The notes under the pieces: model-generated
Databases searched by the model: none
What the model saw: only the letters and a program-made list of their open reading frames with translations
What the model was told of the DNA's origin: nothing
Shown: one piece after another, positions 9,140-16,875 of the stretch
Numbering within the stretch: position 1 is the stretch's first letter
Layout of the letters: each line of letters begins with the position of its first letter
Origin: JANNPJ01 sp965200525
GTDB taxonomy: Bacteria > Actinomycetota > Actinomycetes > Actinomycetales > Kineosporiaceae
NCBI GenBank assembly: GCA_965200525.1
Contig: OZ241368.1
Location: forward strand, 3,348,001-3,412,000
DNA length: 64,000 nt
Direction: 5' to 3'
Program-made: the position numbers and the translations under genes

Positions 9140-9492
9140 ACCCCGCCGACAGCCAGCAGGTGCGCCATGCCCTGGTCGGGCACCCCGACGACACCACCAT
9201 CAGCGAGGCGGACTGGCCGGCGTACTCGGCCGGGTACGAAGCCGGCCTGCGGGCCGGGATCGAGCTGGCCGATCTGCGGATCACCGTCGAGCTCGTCCCC
9301 ACCGGTCCCGCCCACGCCGGGCTCAAGCTCTGGCGCGCCGTCACCCAGGCCCGCCTGCAGAAGGCCGCCAGGTACGCCGAATCGGGACGGACGGGCGAGC
9401 AGCTTCGTGAGCGCGCTCAAGCCTCGTGGGGCCTTGACCAGCAGGCAGAGCAGCACCAGGAGCAGGGTGTTCGGGGAGGGAAGGCGTCGTGA
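9136..9492 (+). CDS. Small hypothetical protein, second gene of the methyltransferase operon
   Basis: A 118-aa protein whose ATG overlaps the previous stop and whose own stop overlaps the methyltransferase GTG, so translation is coupled on both sides. The sequence is helical. The C-terminal third (about 78-118) is rich in Gln, Arg, Ala and Glu and could form a coiled coil. No known domain is recognised and there is no membrane segment. Its place between an unknown protein and a C5 methyltransferase suggests a small structural or regulatory partner. Confidence that it is a real gene rests on the two overlaps and on the lack of any competing frame. Confidence 0.65.
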   Translation: MNPADSQQVRHALVGHPDDTTISEADWPAYSAGYEAGLRAGIELADLRITVELVPTGPAHAGLKLWRAVTQARLQKAARYAESGRTGEQLRERAQASWGLDQQAEQHQEQGVRGGKAS

Positions 9493-10937
9493 CCGCGCTG
9501 ATCAACCGTCTCGGGTGCGACCTGGACGTGACGGACTTCTTCTGCGGTGCCGGCGGTGCTTCCACCGGGCTGGCCGCGGCGGGGTTCCGGGTCGTGACTG
9601 CCGCCAACCACTGGCAGGTCGCCATCGACACCCACGCCGCCAACCACCCCGGCACCGAGCACCTGTGCGCGGACATCAACAACTACGACATGCGCCGCCT
9701 ACCCTCGACCAGGGTGTTGTGGGCGTCGGTGATCTGCACCGAGGAAAGCCCCGCCGGCGGCAACAAGCGCCGCCACCGCCCGCGGGGGCAGCTGGATCTG
9801 CTGGAGGTTGAGGGGAAGGTCGACACCGCCGCGTTCGAGCGCACCCGGGCCACCGCCCTGGACGTGATCCGGGCCAGCGAGGTGCACCGGTACGACGTCG
9901 TGGTGGTGGAGAACGTGGTCGAGTTCTACGAGGACTGGGCCCTGTTCGACTGGTGGCGCGACGGCATGCGCGTCCTCGGCTACTCCTCGAAGGTGTTCTC
10001 GATCAACTCCGCGCACATCAGCGGCCCGGACAACGCCCCGGCCCCGCAGTGGAGGAACCGGATCTACGTCGTGTTCGTCCGCCAGGGCGTCCCGATGCCC
10101 GACCTCACCCCCACCCCGCTGGCGTTCTGCCAATTCTGTGACCAGGACGTGGAGGCGTTGCAGTCGTGGAAGAACGGCAACACGGTCGGCAAGTACCGCA
10201 CCCAGTACGAGTACCGCTGCCCAAACACCAGGTGCCGGCACGCCCTGGTCGAGCCGTACATCCGCCCCGCGGCGGAGGCGATCGACTGGTCGGATCTCGG
10301 GCCCCGGTTCGGTGACCGGGCCCGGCCGCTGGCCGCCTCGACCAGGGCGAAGGTCGCCCGCGGGCTGGCCGAGTACGCCGACCTCCTGGAGCCGCTGCTG
10401 ATCACCACCACCCACGGAGGGACCGACCCCAGAGCTATGCCGGCCAGGTTGGCGCCGCTGCCGACCCGCACGGTCAAGATCGGCGACGGCGTCGTCACGC
10501 CTGCCGGAGCGTTCGTCGCCGAGCTCCGTGGTGGCGGATCGTCCTACCGGCCGGTGACGCACCCGTTTGGGACGTTGTCGACGTCCAGGAATCACGGCCT
10601 GGTGATCCCCTACCGCAAGGGCCACGCCCGCCCGACGAACGAACCGATCCTGACCCTGGCCACCCATGACTCCGCTGCCGTGGTATTGGCGCCGGCGTAC
10701 GAGGTCGACGACTGCCACTACCGGATGCTCCAGCCCTGCGAGCAGCTGGCCGCCCAACGCTTCCCCGGGGAGTACGTCGTGCACGGGACCAAGGGGGAGC
10801 AGACCATGCAGGCCGGCAACGCCGTCTCGGTGAACGTTGCACACTGGATCGGACAGCGCGTCGCCGACGCCCTAGATGGCCACCCCGGTCCGCGGCGACC
10901 CAACTCTGGCCGGTTGGCGCGGAAGGCTGCAGGATGA
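9489..10937 (+). CDS. C5 cytosine-specific DNA methyltransferase with atypical motif IV
   Basis: A 482-aa enzyme predicted to transfer a methyl group from AdoMet to carbon 5 of cytosine in DNA. Motif I is DFFCGAGG (16-23), motif VI ENV (141-143), motif VIII QWRNR (187-191), and the late motif QAGNAVSVNVAHWIG is near the C-terminus. The motif IV cysteine is C83, but its context is SVICTEES instead of the usual PC(Q): the conserved proline before the catalytic cysteine is replaced by Ile. Between motif VIII and the C-terminal part lies CX2C-X26-CX4C (C214, C217, C244, C249), a likely zinc site inside the target-recognition region. It starts with GTG overlapping the previous stop and ends overlapping the GIY-YIG gene. 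It may protect the element from host restriction or act in a restriction-modification pair. Confidence 0.85.
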   Translation: MTALINRLGCDLDVTDFFCGAGGASTGLAAAGFRVVTAANHWQVAIDTHAANHPGTEHLCADINNYDMRRLPSTRVLWASVICTEESPAGGNKRRHRPRGQLDLLEVEGKVDTAAFERTRATALDVIRASEVHRYDVVVVENVVEFYEDWALFDWWRDGMRVLGYSSKVFSINSAHISGPDNAPAPQWRNRIYVVFVRQGVPMPDLTPTPLAFCQFCDQDVEALQSWKNGNTVGKYRTQYEYRCPNTRCRHALVEPYIRPAAEAIDWSDLGPRFGDRARPLAASTRAKVARGLAEYADLLEPLLITTTHGGTDPRAMPARLAPLPTRTVKIGDGVVTPAGAFVAELRGGGSSYRPVTHPFGTLSTSRNHGLVIPYRKGHARPTNEPILTLATHDSAAVVLAPAYEVDDCHYRMLQPCEQLAAQRFPGEYVVHGTKGEQTMQAGNAVSVNVAHWIGQRVADALDGHPGPRRPNSGRLARKAAG

Positions 10938-11314
10938 GCTCGATGGACGATCCTCGCCCGGACTGGGTACGCCGCCTGGAGGACAAGCACGGCCTCCCCA
11001 TCCACCAGATCCCCGGGACCATCTACGGCCTCTGCTACGACCCACCGGTCATCGTGGAATCGGTCAGCCTCGACTATGCTGGCGACCCGCCCAAGCACAA
11101 CAGCCACGGGTACCTCTCCGCCGGCCCGATCCGCCACTACGTCGGCTGGACCCAGCAACGCGACCCGAACCGGCGCATCGCCAACCACCATCGGTCCGGC
11201 ACACCGGTGACGATCACCCTCGGGCACGGAACGATGGAACGCGAGGAACACATCAAGCGTGCTTCCAGATGCCCGACCTGTGCGCAGCTATATGCTGATT
11301 CCTTGACACGTTGA
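10934..11314 (+). CDS. GIY-YIG-like endonuclease domain protein
   Basis: A 126-aa protein starting in an ATGA overlap with the methyltransferase. It shows the pattern of the GIY-YIG nuclease fold as found in small actinomycete mobile-element proteins: GYL (59-61) for GIY, HYVGW (68-72) for YIG, then a basic helix RRIANHHRSG (80-89), and E102/E104 as possible metal-binding acidic residues. A C-terminal CPTC (113-116) looks like half of a zinc site. GIY-YIG enzymes cut or nick DNA using one metal ion. Immediate coupling to a C5 methyltransferase suggests a restriction-modification pair or a processing nuclease. The first motif is diverged, so activity is uncertain. Confidence 0.65.
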   Translation: MSSMDDPRPDWVRRLEDKHGLPIHQIPGTIYGLCYDPPVIVESVSLDYAGDPPKHNSHGYLSAGPIRHYVGWTQQRDPNRRIANHHRSGTPVTITLGHGTMEREEHIKRASRCPTCAQLYADSLTR

Positions 11315-11371
11315 TCGCGCGTATCCACAAGCTCAGTCATATGAGATCAGTTGAGGGAGGCGTCCTGACCG

Positions 11372-13585
11372 TTAGGTGAGTCGCTCTTGCTGGCTTTTGA
11401 GCCGCCGCTGAACGCTGACTTCAGTCGCGTGGCCGGACTCCTGACTAACCGGACCCATTCGCCATTTCGCGTTATTTACAGCCTCTCGAACTCTGCGTGC
11501 CGTGACCCGCTCGCTCAAGCCTTGACTATCTCGGCGAATTTGGTCGGCAAGATCAATTAAGGGCTTCGGAAGGGCATCGAATCGTCCAAACTCTGTTATC
11601 ACCGGCAGGGAAACATGAAGGTCTGTTTCAATGGCCGTTCGAAGTGGTCCTAGACGTAGAAGCTCAGTGAGAAAATCAGGACTCAGAGCCGGAGATCTAG
11701 GAGCCTTTTCGCCCAGTCGATCTTTCAAAGAAGAACGCAGGCTGTAGGCAATTTTGTCTAAAGTCAGCCACCATGCCCGATAACCCAGGGGCGACATGGG
11801 TGTTTGCATCCGCAGCTGGATGACGCCGACACAATTCTCAACATCATGGGCAACTAGCCGCAGGGCGCCGGCCGGTGTCAGATCGCTTTTACCGCCGCCA
11901 CGTTTGCGGCGCCGATCATGAGCTTCATGCCATATCTCTTGCACCGCTGCTCTCAGGTCGTCGTCGGCTGCTGAAGCCTCGGCGTGCAGATTCCTTCCGA
12001 TTATGCCAAAGTCCTCCGCAAGATATTGCTTCACGTCCTCTTCTGGGACAATCGCCCCACGGAACTCTTCCAGCCAATCCGCGAAACTCGCACGAGCTCG
12101 ACCGGAGAGTGCGTATGCGCTATACAAGAACGGAGGGTCGCCCTGCCAATCCGTCGTTGCTGTTCGGGCAAACATTAGAGAGCGGTTGATGTGCCTCTCT
12201 ACTTCTTCAATAATGCCGTCGGTAACAAATAAACGAAGTCCAGCATCGCGCGCTGCCTGAATCAGAGCCGTATGGTGCCTCTGGCTTGGTTCTTCAATCA
12301 ATGTTTCGGCTAACAGCGGAAGTACCACATTCGTATCTAACCACAAATCGCCTTCAGAAAAAATTTGTAGTACGACACGTTGCACGTCAGGTGTTTGACG
12401 AAGGAACGCGAATAGCGTGTAGCCGTCGGCTAGCGAGCGCAGGTATTTGAAAGTCTCAGGCCGAGGTTCTTCTAGAACTCCGAGAAGCACAGCAGTGGCC
12501 GACTCACGTGATAGACCGGGCAAAGATACGCCATCCCTCGCCAGGGCCTCGAATACAGTGTCAGCATCGACGTGTGAGATGTGGCCAGTGGCTACCACGG
12601 CCTGAGCGAAAGCCTCGCCTCGCTCCCAAAGAACCCTCTGAAGCCCCGCACTGAGTCCCATAGCGGTTTCACTGACGCTTTCGTCAGGCATCTCGGGGTT
12701 GACATCACGGAGAAGATCCGTGATTTGACGCAAGAGTGCTTCTTCCTTTAAAAGGAAATTAGTAGTTTGATTTTTTAGCTTTTGCTGTTCCTCGAAACTT
12801 AAATGGTAACTGTCCGTCTTTCCCACCTGTTTAACAGGACCGTTACGAACGGAGAGTCGCGTTAATGCGCCTTCTACTTGAGCGTCAACTTGCACTTTGT
12901 CACCCGCAGGCAGCAACGACCGCACATCCGCCTGCATTTCGGACGTGCTTCGTGTGCTAGCAGCACTACTATCATGCAGGGTCGACATAACAAGAGACTC
13001 GAAGCAACTCTTAGTAAGACCCTTGTCTGATGACTGGTCGTAACCTTCAAGCGCAAGATGCAAAAGTGCTACCTGAGCACCACCTTGATCTAATGGCGAT
13101 GCCACTCGCTCGGCTAATCCTCTAGCCGCCAATAGAGGTGTAACAAACCGTTCTGCCAGTTCGGCACTAGCCGTCTCGCGTTGCGGATAGGTGAATTCGC
13201 GATCAACGAACCATGACCGATCACGAACGTCCAGGGATATACCATCGAGGCGGAATTCTTCCACTAAATCGTCTGCCAAGGGCCCGATCACCTGATTCGT
13301 ACAATAGATTAAGCGACGAACAGTAAACCCATTTTCTTCCAAGATCTTTTTTGTGGAGACAACTTTGGGCAACCATGCCTTGGTGACTGAATATTGGCAG
13401 AAAGTAGTTGGCTGCCCCTCGGGGGCATAAATTTGACCGTCGCGTCCCTTATCCCCGGCGGTAGCTGCCGTCGTCCGGAGGCTGGGCATCTCGACGGCCA
13501 AGAACTCAGCTGCGAAACGCTCAAACTGCAGCCAGTCGCCCGGCTGGAGGCGTTCCAGGGCCAAGGACAGTCGCTCAGATGGCAT
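11372..13585 (-). CDS. Predicted defence nuclease: Mrr-like N-terminus plus C-terminal PIN-like domain
   Basis: A 737-aa protein. ATG 13585 is chosen because TACACT lies exactly 6 nt before it (leaderless arrangement); a GTG at 13633 would add 16 residues. The N-terminus has a restriction-endonuclease-like pattern: GDKGRDG (44-50, D49), then CQYSVTK (63-69, Q64 and K69). A long helical middle follows. A PIN-like RNase segment comes next with LWLDTN (D417, T418, N419) and a later acidic FVTDGIIEEVE. Base composition is clearly lower in GC than all neighbours, a sign of recent transfer. It stands alone, facing the methyltransferase operon tail to tail. It fits a single-gene anti-phage or anti-plasmid system, but its substrate is unknown. 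Confidence 0.7.
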   Translation of the reverse strand: MPSERLSLALERLQPGDWLQFERFAAEFLAVEMPSLRTTAATAGDKGRDGQIYAPEGQPTTFCQYSVTKAWLPKVVSTKKILEENGFTVRRLIYCTNQVIGPLADDLVEEFRLDGISLDVRDRSWFVDREFTYPQRETASAELAERFVTPLLAARGLAERVASPLDQGGAQVALLHLALEGYDQSSDKGLTKSCFESLVMSTLHDSSAASTRSTSEMQADVRSLLPAGDKVQVDAQVEGALTRLSVRNGPVKQVGKTDSYHLSFEEQQKLKNQTTNFLLKEEALLRQITDLLRDVNPEMPDESVSETAMGLSAGLQRVLWERGEAFAQAVVATGHISHVDADTVFEALARDGVSLPGLSRESATAVLLGVLEEPRPETFKYLRSLADGYTLFAFLRQTPDVQRVVLQIFSEGDLWLDTNVVLPLLAETLIEEPSQRHHTALIQAARDAGLRLFVTDGIIEEVERHINRSLMFARTATTDWQGDPPFLYSAYALSGRARASFADWLEEFRGAIVPEEDVKQYLAEDFGIIGRNLHAEASAADDDLRAAVQEIWHEAHDRRRKRGGGKSDLTPAGALRLVAHDVENCVGVIQLRMQTPMSPLGYRAWWLTLDKIAYSLRSSLKDRLGEKAPRSPALSPDFLTELLRLGPLRTAIETDLHVSLPVITEFGRFDALPKPLIDLADQIRRDSQGLSERVTARRVREAVNNAKWRMGPVSQESGHATEVSVQRRLKSQQERLT

Positions 13586-14023
13586 ATCGACAGTGTAGTG
13601 ACGAGTGATCGATCGCTGACCATCTCCACGCACCGCCGAGTCACGATCCCGTGGCGCAACGGTCGACTCGAAGTTGAGTTGGGGTGCAGGTCATGGACAG
13701 CGCAAGGATACTGGGTGACGAGAGCGGCAAGTCGAACAAACCCGGCTCCTGTGTTCTTGTTGCTCAACGCAAGGAGGATCGAGCGGCCCACGAAGGTGAC
13801 GGGGGCCGTGGAGCAACTCATGAGACGAACTCAGCACCATCAAAGCAAACGGGTGGCCGTCAAGACGCCAAATCGGGTGCTCCTGGGTGCTCATGAAGCT
13901 CAAGATCAGGCGAAGTATCGTCCTCCGGAGGCGGTTGTCGGTAGGTGACATATCCGCTTGCGGCCGGTTTTGCGGTGCTGGACCGGACGAGTTTGGGGGG
14001 GCACCGGGCCGGCAGCGAGCGCT
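13586..14023. other. Non-coding stretch, likely decayed
   Basis: About 440 bp between the nuclease gene and a small membrane protein. Short frames exist on both strands, but none has a ribosome binding site, a recognisable domain or a consistent codon pattern. The left end holds the putative promoter of the nuclease. Composition shifts from moderate back to high GC across it. I see nothing else here that I can support. Confidence 0.5.
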
Positions 14024-14299
14024 TCACTTTGGGTGCATCGGTGGACTGCTGACTTGGCCGTCCGGTAGCGCAGTAGGCGTTTGTCCTCGGCGTCGGCGGG
14101 CCAGTAGATGCTCGACGATATGGTAAGGAATGTTGGCAATGGCGACGAATGCCCAGATGTTCGTCAGCCACTGCACGGAGGCGAGGGTCGTGTGGCGGTT
14201 CACGGCGATGTTGGCGGCGGCGAATGCCAGGTCCACGCAGATGACGTAGACGAGTTTCCTTACCGAGCCATCGGCCGGCAACCCTCGCAGTCGCATCAC
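14024..14299 (-). CDS. Small membrane protein, unknown function
   Basis: A 91-aa protein with two predicted membrane helices, one around residues 16-34 (VYVICVDLAFAAANIAV) and one around 41-60 (WLTNIWAFVAIANIPYHIV), followed by an Arg-rich cytoplasmic segment. The start is GTG 14299 or the next codon ATG 14296. CACACT lies 6 nt before the GTG, consistent with a leaderless transcript. No family is recognised. It is one of several tiny membrane proteins scattered through the repeat-bearing accessory region, with no partner genes nearby. Confidence 0.5.
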   Translation of the reverse strand: MMRLRGLPADGSVRKLVYVICVDLAFAAANIAVNRHTTLASVQWLTNIWAFVAIANIPYHIVEHLLARRRRGQTPTALPDGQVSSPPMHPK

Positions 14300-14364
14300 G
14301 CCTACAGTGTGCCCGGCAGGTCCCGCACCCGCGCGTCAGGCTGCCGGTCTGAGCCTTGCTCGTG

Positions 14365-14569
14365 GCGCGGGCGCGCCCCCTACGGTCACGACAGGGAACG
14401 TCACCGTTCTCCGCTGTGCCCCGCCCTTGACTGACCACTGTCGACTGCTGGCGCCGGAGGTCATGGTTCAAGAGGGTTCTTACGTCGTCGTATGAACTGG
14501 TCTTCGGAGCCCCTGCCGGCCTCGAACTTGTTGATCGCGCGGGCGCGCACCTACGGTCGCGCAGGAACG
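14365..14569. repeat. Pair of about 35-bp direct repeats
   Basis: Two similar segments, 14365-14400 and 14537-14569, share GCGCGGGCGCGC, then CCTACGGTC and AACG, with a few differences. The second copy also forms an inverted repeat GCGGGCGCG (14539-14547) with CGCGCCCGC (14568-14576). No gene is evident between 14300 and 14744, so these and the dispersed repeat copy at 14585 are the only structure seen there. Origin unknown; probably debris of mobile DNA. Confidence 0.4.
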
Positions 14570-14584
14570 CGCCCGCTCCTCGTC

Positions 14585-14708
14585 TGGTATCAAATCTGGA
14601 GCGAAACGCTGCCGAACGGTGGGGGAGTAGCGGCCTCAGATGCCGATGCTGTTGGCATCGTCGCAGGTAGATGCTCTAGTAGCCGTGGTCCGGCACTCTC
14701 ATAATCCG
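14585..14708. repeat. Dispersed 124-bp repeat, copy A
   Basis: First of three same-orientation copies (others at 16737 and 18722). The right half, 14655-14708, matches copy B at 47 of 54 positions by manual count, including GCATCGTCGCAGGTAGATGC and CACTCTCA. The left half is more diverged but keeps ATCAAA, GCGAA and CGAACGGTG in the same order, with one single-base offset. Not part of a recognisable gene. Confidence 0.75.
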
Positions 14709-14744
14709 CCCTTCGCCTGGCCCTGAAATCGTCGATATCCTTGG

Positions 14745-15113
14745 ATGCAGAGTCCAGGTGGAGCCGGGGTCCTAGGTGCCGGTGAACAGCTTTGGGCCGC
14801 CGGGATGGCCTGCGGAGGTGCTGCCGCCGGGCGCGCACCGGGCTGGGAGCAGTCCGCGCAGGGGTGGCTTCTGGACCAGTGTCCGTCTGAGTATCGCGGG
14901 CACCTGGTGTTGCGCCGGCATCCGGTGGTGCTGGCCTGGCTGGCTCGCCGGCACGCCGAGGCCTCCTGGCGGGCGATGGGCTCAGCGCTGGCTGGTGCCC
15001 GCGCCGAGCTGGCCGGCGTCGTGGGGCCCGACGTTGTCGAGGCCGCGATCGGCGCGGTCGAGCAGGAGCAGGCCCGGCTGGTGGGCACCGGGCGCGCGAT
15101 CACTCTCGGTTAG
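14745..15113 (+). CDS. Hypothetical actinomycete protein
   Basis: A 122-aa protein. Residues about 45-122 look genuinely coding: a short segment CPSEYRGHLVLRRHPVVLAW, then two Ala/Glu-rich helices ending in ARLVGTGRAI. Small proteins with a conserved Leu-Arg-Arg-His-Pro-Val-Val segment occur in actinomycetes, but I know of no function. The first 20-40 residues are Gly/Ala-rich and may not be translated; the ATG at 14805 is an alternative start. It lies just downstream of repeat copy A and 275 bp before the ANTAR gene. The 15114-15388 gap shows no supported feature. Confidence 0.45.
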   Translation: MQSPGGAGVLGAGEQLWAAGMACGGAAAGRAPGWEQSAQGWLLDQCPSEYRGHLVLRRHPVVLAWLARRHAEASWRAMGSALAGARAELAGVVGPDVVEAAIGAVEQEQARLVGTGRAITLG

Positions 15114-15388
15114 GAGTCCTTGCTCGGTCACTGGCACATCCCCCGGCTTTGACCCTCGTTTGTCCGTGCAGCCGATACCCGGCTCGTGCGTCTGCGCGGT
15201 GGCGCCGAGGGGGGCTGGCGGATCTTGCCTGCGGTCGGGTACAAAGCCGCCCCGCGGTTTCGGGACGTCCTCGTACCTGCGGTCGGCCGGAGCCGGGCGA
15301 TCACCGCGACGCCCTGCCGGGCCGTGATCACGCCCGTTGACCGGGCCCGCCCTCCGGGGGCTTATCTTCTTGGGCGGAGGTCACGTAT

Positions 15389-15709
15389 ATGGGAATGGAA
15401 CCGGATGTCGAAGCGCTAGCCGAGGAGATCGCTCAGTTGCGCGCGGGGTTGCAGAACCGGGATGCGATTGGTCAGGCCAAAGGCATCATCCGGTTCCTGA
15501 CCCAAACCAACAACCAGGAAGCGTTCGAGCTGCTGTCCCGGCTGTCGCAGATGTGCAACATCAAGGTCCGGGATCTGGCCGAGCTGATCGCCGACTGCGC
15601 CGGCACCGGTGCCGGCCTGCCGGGTCCAGTCGCGGCAGCGTGGCGTCAGGTGATTGCTTCGCCACCGTCAGGGCCTCAGCCCCTCGTGCAAGATCTCATC
15701 CTTCCGTGA
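15389..15709 (+). CDS. Stand-alone ANTAR-domain RNA-binding protein
   Basis: A 106-aa protein built almost entirely of an ANTAR domain. Residues about 20-65 contain the signature IGQAKGIIR, then QEAFELLSRLS and KVRDLAELI, the three-helix pattern of this family. ANTAR proteins bind paired hairpins in nascent RNA and prevent transcription termination. Most have a receiver or GAF domain; this one has only a short N-terminal helix, so it lacks a visible sensor. Start: ATG 15389 with GGAGG at 15376-15380. A 9-bp hairpin begins 10 bp after the stop. Targets are not evident in the window. In actinomycetes such stand-alone ANTAR proteins are common and mostly uncharacterised. Confidence 0.8.
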   Translation: MGMEPDVEALAEEIAQLRAGLQNRDAIGQAKGIIRFLTQTNNQEAFELLSRLSQMCNIKVRDLAELIADCAGTGAGLPGPVAAAWRQVIASPPSGPQPLVQDLILP

Positions 15710-15718
15710 GGAAGGAGA

Positions 15719-15755
15719 CCGCTCCAGAACGTTGCTGCTTAACGCCCTGGAGCGG
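15719..15755 (+). terminator. Hairpin downstream of the ANTAR gene
   Basis: CCGCTCCAG (15719-15727) pairs perfectly with CTGGAGCGG (15747-15755) around a 19-nt loop, starting 10 bp after the ANTAR stop. There is no T-run, which is usual for high-GC terminators. The large loop also leaves open a regulatory hairpin bound by the protein itself. Confidence 0.4.
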
Positions 15756-15944
15756 GGGAGATGCAACGGTCTCGACATCTCCCTGGTATCTCACGTTGAC
15801 AGGCCCACAGACGTTCGCAAACCCAGACAGCCAGTCCGCCCTGACCCTGGTCCTAGAGTTCGACGATCGCCACGGCGCAGCCGGCACCGATCACCAGCCC
15901 GCGATGGTGGCGCAGGATTCACGCCTGCAAGTTGGAAGGTGGGC

Positions 15945-16184
15945 ATGTGCCGGCGGTGTCAGGATGGGCCGGTGAAGTACCCAGACGAGTGGTCCGGTGC
16001 CAGTCTGCGGCTCGCCTTGGCCGTCGTGTTGGTTGTGGTGGGACTGTTCAACATCTTCGTCTGGTTCGCCAGGTCCGAGCATCCGCCGCTGTGGTGGCTT
16101 GCACCGTCGTTCGGCATGGTGGCATTCGGCACCGCGGCGGCGGTGGCGTGGTACGTGCGCCGGCGAGACACCTCAGACTCCTGA
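15945..16184 (+). CDS. Small two-helix membrane protein with N-terminal CxxC
   Basis: A 79-aa protein starting at ATG 15945, preceded by GGAAGGTGGG. It begins MCRRCQDG, then has two hydrophobic helices, about 22-40 (LALAVVLVVVGLFNIFVWF) and 49-68, and ends in a short basic and polar tail. The frame stays open upstream to 15654, but that part is not protein-like. The function is unknown. The CxxC at the very N-terminus could bind metal, but it could equally be chance. No operon partner is evident. Confidence 0.5.
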   Translation: MCRRCQDGPVKYPDEWSGASLRLALAVVLVVVGLFNIFVWFARSEHPPLWWLAPSFGMVAFGTAAAVAWYVRRRDTSDS

Positions 16185-16388
16185 AAGTGCTTATACCTGC
16201 GCGCGCACTACTGACCGCCACAACTTCCTACGTCCGCGCCGTCTCACTTTGGTGATCCGTCCCGGACGTAGGTTGCCGTCGATCGTCCAGCCCGACCCAC
16301 GGCCCGGCGGGCTCTGGTCGTGTTTGCTGTACCGGCCTTAAGACCGGACGCAGCCCTGATCGGCCGCCGGCGGGCTCAGCCGTTGACG

Positions 16389-16598
16389 CTACTCGTGGTG
16401 GTCAGGGTCAAGGGCTGAGGACACAGCCCACTGAATCAGGCCGAAGCCGATGCTGCTTATGACCACGCCGAGGCCCAACAGCGCGAAGAACGGGAACCCG
16501 TGGTATTCGAAGGCCCACATGCGCCAAATGAGACCGCCGCCGACCACGAGGGAGGCTCCCAGGGCGAACCCCAGCCAATGACTGCGACGACGAGACAC
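16389..16598 (-). CDS. Small two-helix membrane protein
   Basis: A 69-aa protein: a basic N-terminus (Arg-Arg-Arg), a helix around 8-26, a short aromatic loop (WRMWAFEYHGFPFF), and a second helix around 38-58, ending in an acidic/His tail. It starts at a GTG and no clear ribosome binding site is seen. It resembles the other tiny membrane proteins of this region in size and layout, but not obviously in sequence. Function unknown. Confidence 0.45.
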   Translation of the reverse strand: MSRRRSHWLGFALGASLVVGGGLIWRMWAFEYHGFPFFALLGLGVVISSIGFGLIQWAVSSALDPDHHE

Positions 16599-16736
16599 GC
16601 ACCGGAGCCTAAGCCGTTGTCGACGCCGTGGACCGTTCCCGCTTTGGTGACACCGCCCAGGGCTGCCGATCTGTAGGTGGTACCCCTACGCGAGGACACC
16701 CACCGACGGCAAGAACTGAAGGCCAGATCGATCGGT

Positions 16737-16860
16737 CGTGCATCAAAGTGGTGCGAACCCACGTCGAACGGTGTTGGTCGAGCTGGCCGTGACGTACATT
16801 CGGCAAGCATCGTCGCAGGTAGATGCCCCAGAAGGCGCCGTCCGGCACTCTCACAATCCG
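16737..16860. repeat. Dispersed 124-bp repeat, copy B
   Basis: Identical to copy C (18722-18845) at 97 of 124 positions by manual count, with no gaps. It begins CGTGCATCAAAGTGGTGCGAA and ends CACTCTCACAATCCG. It lies in the gap between 16599 and 16875, 15 bp from the stop of the minus-strand gene that follows. The minus strand reads as an open frame across it, whereas copies A and C contain stops in that frame. Confidence 0.8.
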
Positions 16861-16875
16861 TTAGACGTGGGTGAC

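Noticed and set aside
9699..10844. A 381-codon frame antisense to the DNA methyltransferase
   Set aside because: The plus-strand protein has all methyltransferase motifs and operon overlaps; the antisense product shows low-complexity composition.
13860..14471. A 203-codon minus-strand frame upstream of the small membrane protein
   Set aside because: Its composition is random-looking (many Arg, His and Pro), with no motif or ribosome binding site, and it overlaps a more convincing membrane protein in another frame.
15337..15368. A TTGACC ... TATCTT promoter before the ANTAR gene
   Set aside because: The spacing between the two boxes is 20 bp, too long for a normal sigma-70-type promoter, so I did not annotate it.
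15654..15944. N-terminal extension of the small membrane protein at 15945
   Set aside because: The upstream part of the frame crosses the hairpin after the ANTAR gene and is not protein-like, while ATG 15945 has a good ribosome binding site.
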